Shown here: piece after piece, positions 62,587-64,000 of the stretch | Numbering within the stretch: position 1 is the first letter of the stretch | Layout: every line of letters starts with the position of its first letter | Origin: Thermococcus radiotolerans | GTDB lineage: Archaea > Methanobacteriota_B > Thermococci > Thermococcales > Thermococcaceae | Direction of reading: 5' to 3' | DNA length: 64,000 nt | Assembly: GCF_002214565.1 (NCBI RefSeq) | Contig: NZ_CP015106.1 | Span: 682,001-746,000, forward strand | Made by a program: the position numbers and the translations under genes | The notes under the pieces: generated by a model | What the model was told of the DNA's origin: nothing | The model's input: the letters and a program-made list of their open reading frames with translations, nothing else | Database searches by the model: none

Positions 62587-63400
62587 GTTCTTCAAGTCAC
62601 TGGGCGAGAAAAGGAGAAAGAGGTCAGAGCTGGATGTTCTCGAGGAGATAGAGGGCCTCATCGGGATAGGAGAAATCGAGCAGGCGGTTGAATTAGTCGG
62701 GGAGATTGAGGGCGAATCCAACAGGTTTCTGGCCCTGAGGATGATTCTGCGCTCGATTATGGAAAGATTAACTGAGTTGAAGCGCTCAGAGGGCGAAGCG
62801 GATACGGGATTCGAAAACATGAGGGAAACGGTCAAGACCCTGATACCCCTCGTTAATTCCCTCATCAATCCTCGCTACAGGGCCATACTCCTCGGAGACC
62901 TGGCGGTTCTATTCTACCACCTCAACGATGAACTCAACGGCGACATAGCCCTTCGAACCGCGATAAACCTTGCCAAGGAGAGTGCCGACATAATTCGGGA
63001 CATTCTCATGGGACTCGTGAACGCGGGCCTGCTGAGGAAGGCGGGCTACGCCATGAAGATGGTCCGCGAGCCGGAGAAGCTCGACGTCGTGCTCGTGCAC
63101 CTGGCGGAGATGTTCTACCGCGCTGGCGACGTCCAGAGGGCAAAGTTGATAATCGAGCACATCTCCAACCCGTTCCACAGGGCAATGGCGCTCTACTACC
63201 TCGCCGAGGTGGAGGGGGAGCGGAACAGGGAGGGGGCACTGAAGATACTGGACGCGGCATTCAAGATTGCAGATAAGGTGGAAGACCCCGACGCCAGATT
63301 CGAGCTCATGCTCAAGCTCTACGACCTCAAATACGCTCTCCTTGGGAAGGCGCTCACACTGGAGGATATCCTATCCCGGAGAGAAGCTCCTCCTCAGTGA
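62570..63400 (+). CDS. Helical-repeat protein of unknown function
   Basis: A 276-residue all-helical protein. From about residue 90 onwards helices repeat with a TPR-like spacing (RYRAILLGDLAVLFYHLND, ALRTAINLAKESAD, KLDVVLVHLAEMFYRAGDV, HRAMALYYLAEVEGE in pieces), forming a solenoid likely to bind peptides or proteins. There is no signal or membrane segment. It is the third gene of the amzA operon. The last 47 bases overlap the convergent ABC transporter gene. Function is unknown. Confidence 0.78.
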   Translation: MGRLDEFFKSLGEKRRKRSELDVLEEIEGLIGIGEIEQAVELVGEIEGESNRFLALRMILRSIMERLTELKRSEGEADTGFENMRETVKTLIPLVNSLINPRYRAILLGDLAVLFYHLNDELNGDIALRTAINLAKESADIIRDILMGLVNAGLLRKAGYAMKMVREPEKLDVVLVHLAEMFYRAGDVQRAKLIIEHISNPFHRAMALYYLAEVEGERNREGALKILDAAFKIADKVEDPDARFELMLKLYDLKYALLGKALTLEDILSRREAPPQ

Positions 63401-64000
63401 TGGCCGGTCCCTTCAACATACCCCTCTTCCTGAGCTCGTGGGATATCTCGAGGCTTGGAGGGAGCTTCACACCTAGTCTCTTCAGCGTCTCGGCCTCCTC
63501 GGCTATCTCCCTGGGGGTTCCCTCCAGGACAATTTCTCCGCCCGCCATGACCAGCACCCGGTCGGCGAAACGGAGGATGTAGTCGGTGTGATGCTCGACC
63601 AGAACCACCGTGATGCCGTGCTCCTTCCGGAGGAGGGAAACGAGTCCCAGGACTTCCTTCCGTCCGACGGGGTCAAGCTGGGACGTCGGTTCGTCCAGAA
63701 CAAGCACGGCCGGCTCCATGGCCAGAACCGCCGCTATGGCCAGCCTCTGCTGCTGTCCCCCGCTCAGGTTGGGCGGAAACTCGTTCTCAAGTCCCCTCAG
63801 TCCGGTTACCTCCAGCGCCCACCGGAGTCTTCTGAGTATCTCGTTTCTATCGAATCCCAGATTTTCAAGACCGAAGGCTATCTCCTCCTCGACGGTCATG
63901 TTGAAGAGTTGGCTCTCGGGATTCTGGAGGACAAGGCCGACGAGCGTTGAGAGCTTCGCCACGGGTGTTTCCTTGGTGTTGTACTTCTCCCCGGTCTCCG
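63354..64000 (-). CDS. ECF-type ABC transporter ATP-binding protein, 5' end missing
   Basis: The visible part is the C-terminal two-thirds of an ATPase of the CbiO/EcfA type. The Q-loop region GLVLQNPESQLFNMTVEEEIAFGLENLG, signature LSGGQQQRLAIA, Walker B AVLVLDEPTSQLD and switch His VEHHTDY are intact; Walker A lies beyond 64000. The frame stays open to the window end, so a GTG at 63962 is not the start. ECF transporters import vitamins or metals with a separate substrate-binding membrane protein. The substrate is unknown from this part. Confidence 0.92.
   Translation of the reverse strand, partial: ETGEKYNTKETPVAKLSTLVGLVLQNPESQLFNMTVEEEIAFGLENLGFDRNEILRRLRWALEVTGLRGLENEFPPNLSGGQQQRLAIAAVLAMEPAVLVLDEPTSQLDPVGRKEVLGLVSLLRKEHGITVVLVEHHTDYILRFADRVLVMAGGEIVLEGTPREIAEEAETLKRLGVKLPPSLEISHELRKRGMLKGPAITEEELLSGIGYPPV

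Overview
The window is a chromosomal segment of a hyperthermophilic euryarchaeon of the order Thermococcales, most likely a Thermococcus. Evidence: an archaeal gene set (RNA polymerase subunits Rpo4 and Rpo11, L21e, Pus10, GatD/GatE, exosome Csl4, Hjc, archaeal ThrRS and PheRS), an S-layer protein and a CGP-CTERM surface protein of Thermococcales type, endonuclease Q, AGOG glycosylase, TATA boxes 25-30 bases before many leaderless starts, and GGTG/GGAGGTGA ribosome sites inside operons. From memory, the gene order resembles Thermococcus kodakarensis around its agmatinase, EndoQ, S-layer and threonine dehydrogenase genes. Genes are packed tightly on both strands. I see no tRNA or rRNA gene, no CRISPR array, no insertion sequence and no integrase.

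Layout. 1-2.9 kb: the end of a GH65 disaccharide phosphorylase, then an agmatinase-family ureohydrolase. 2.9-9.7 kb: membrane and surface functions, including a CBS protein coupled to a cation/proton antiporter, a beta-helix surface protein, and a ClC channel/transporter with CBS domains. 9.7-17.7 kb: EndoQ, GalT, ThiL, a cell-envelope cluster (flippase-like protein, GT4, polysaccharide deacetylase), a radical SAM protein and an internally duplicated unknown. 17.7-20.6 kb: the S-layer gene with a strong promoter and structured leader, followed by a membrane-anchored unknown. 20.6-30.1 kb: a radical SAM/HhH protein, a ferritin-like protein, the information-processing cluster L21e-Rpo4-DUF655-RsmA with Pus10 upstream, a zinc-ribbon regulator and GatDE. 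30.1-38.4 kb: two AT-richer unknowns, HMG-CoA reductase with a MinD-like ATPase, threonine dehydrogenase, PheST and a candidate 31-codon gene. 38.5-48.1 kb: TruA, an XPB-like helicase, a UbiD-family decarboxylase, an ABC exporter, AGOG, a divergent pterin pair (beta-RFAP synthase and DHPS), and an AI-2E family protein. 48.1-58.2 kb: SppA, a TIM-barrel isomerase, an RNase III-like protein, a GT-C transferase, Rpo11-DUF2067-Csl4, ThrRS, a degenerate RecA-fold protein, a probable TBP-interacting protein, cis-prenyltransferase and a gamma-carbonic anhydrase-like protein. 58.3-64 kb: Hjc, a surface protein, an M42 aminopeptidase, archaemetzincin with a GC-rich leader, a CYTH protein, a helical-repeat protein and an ECF-type ABC ATPase cut by the window end.

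Themes. Translation and RNA biogenesis genes dominate. Isoprenoid/lipid genes (HMGR, UbiD-like, cis-prenyltransferase) and envelope genes (S-layer, glycosyltransferases, flippase-like protein, SppA) recur. DNA repair is represented by EndoQ, AGOG, Hjc and an XPB-like helicase. I found no obvious new multi-gene defence or mobile system. The observations I consider most worth checking are an AT-richer in-frame insertion in pheT, a perfect 42-bp tandem duplication in the S-layer gene, the structured leader before the archaemetzincin gene, the S-layer leader architecture, and a 31-codon gene hidden behind pheT.
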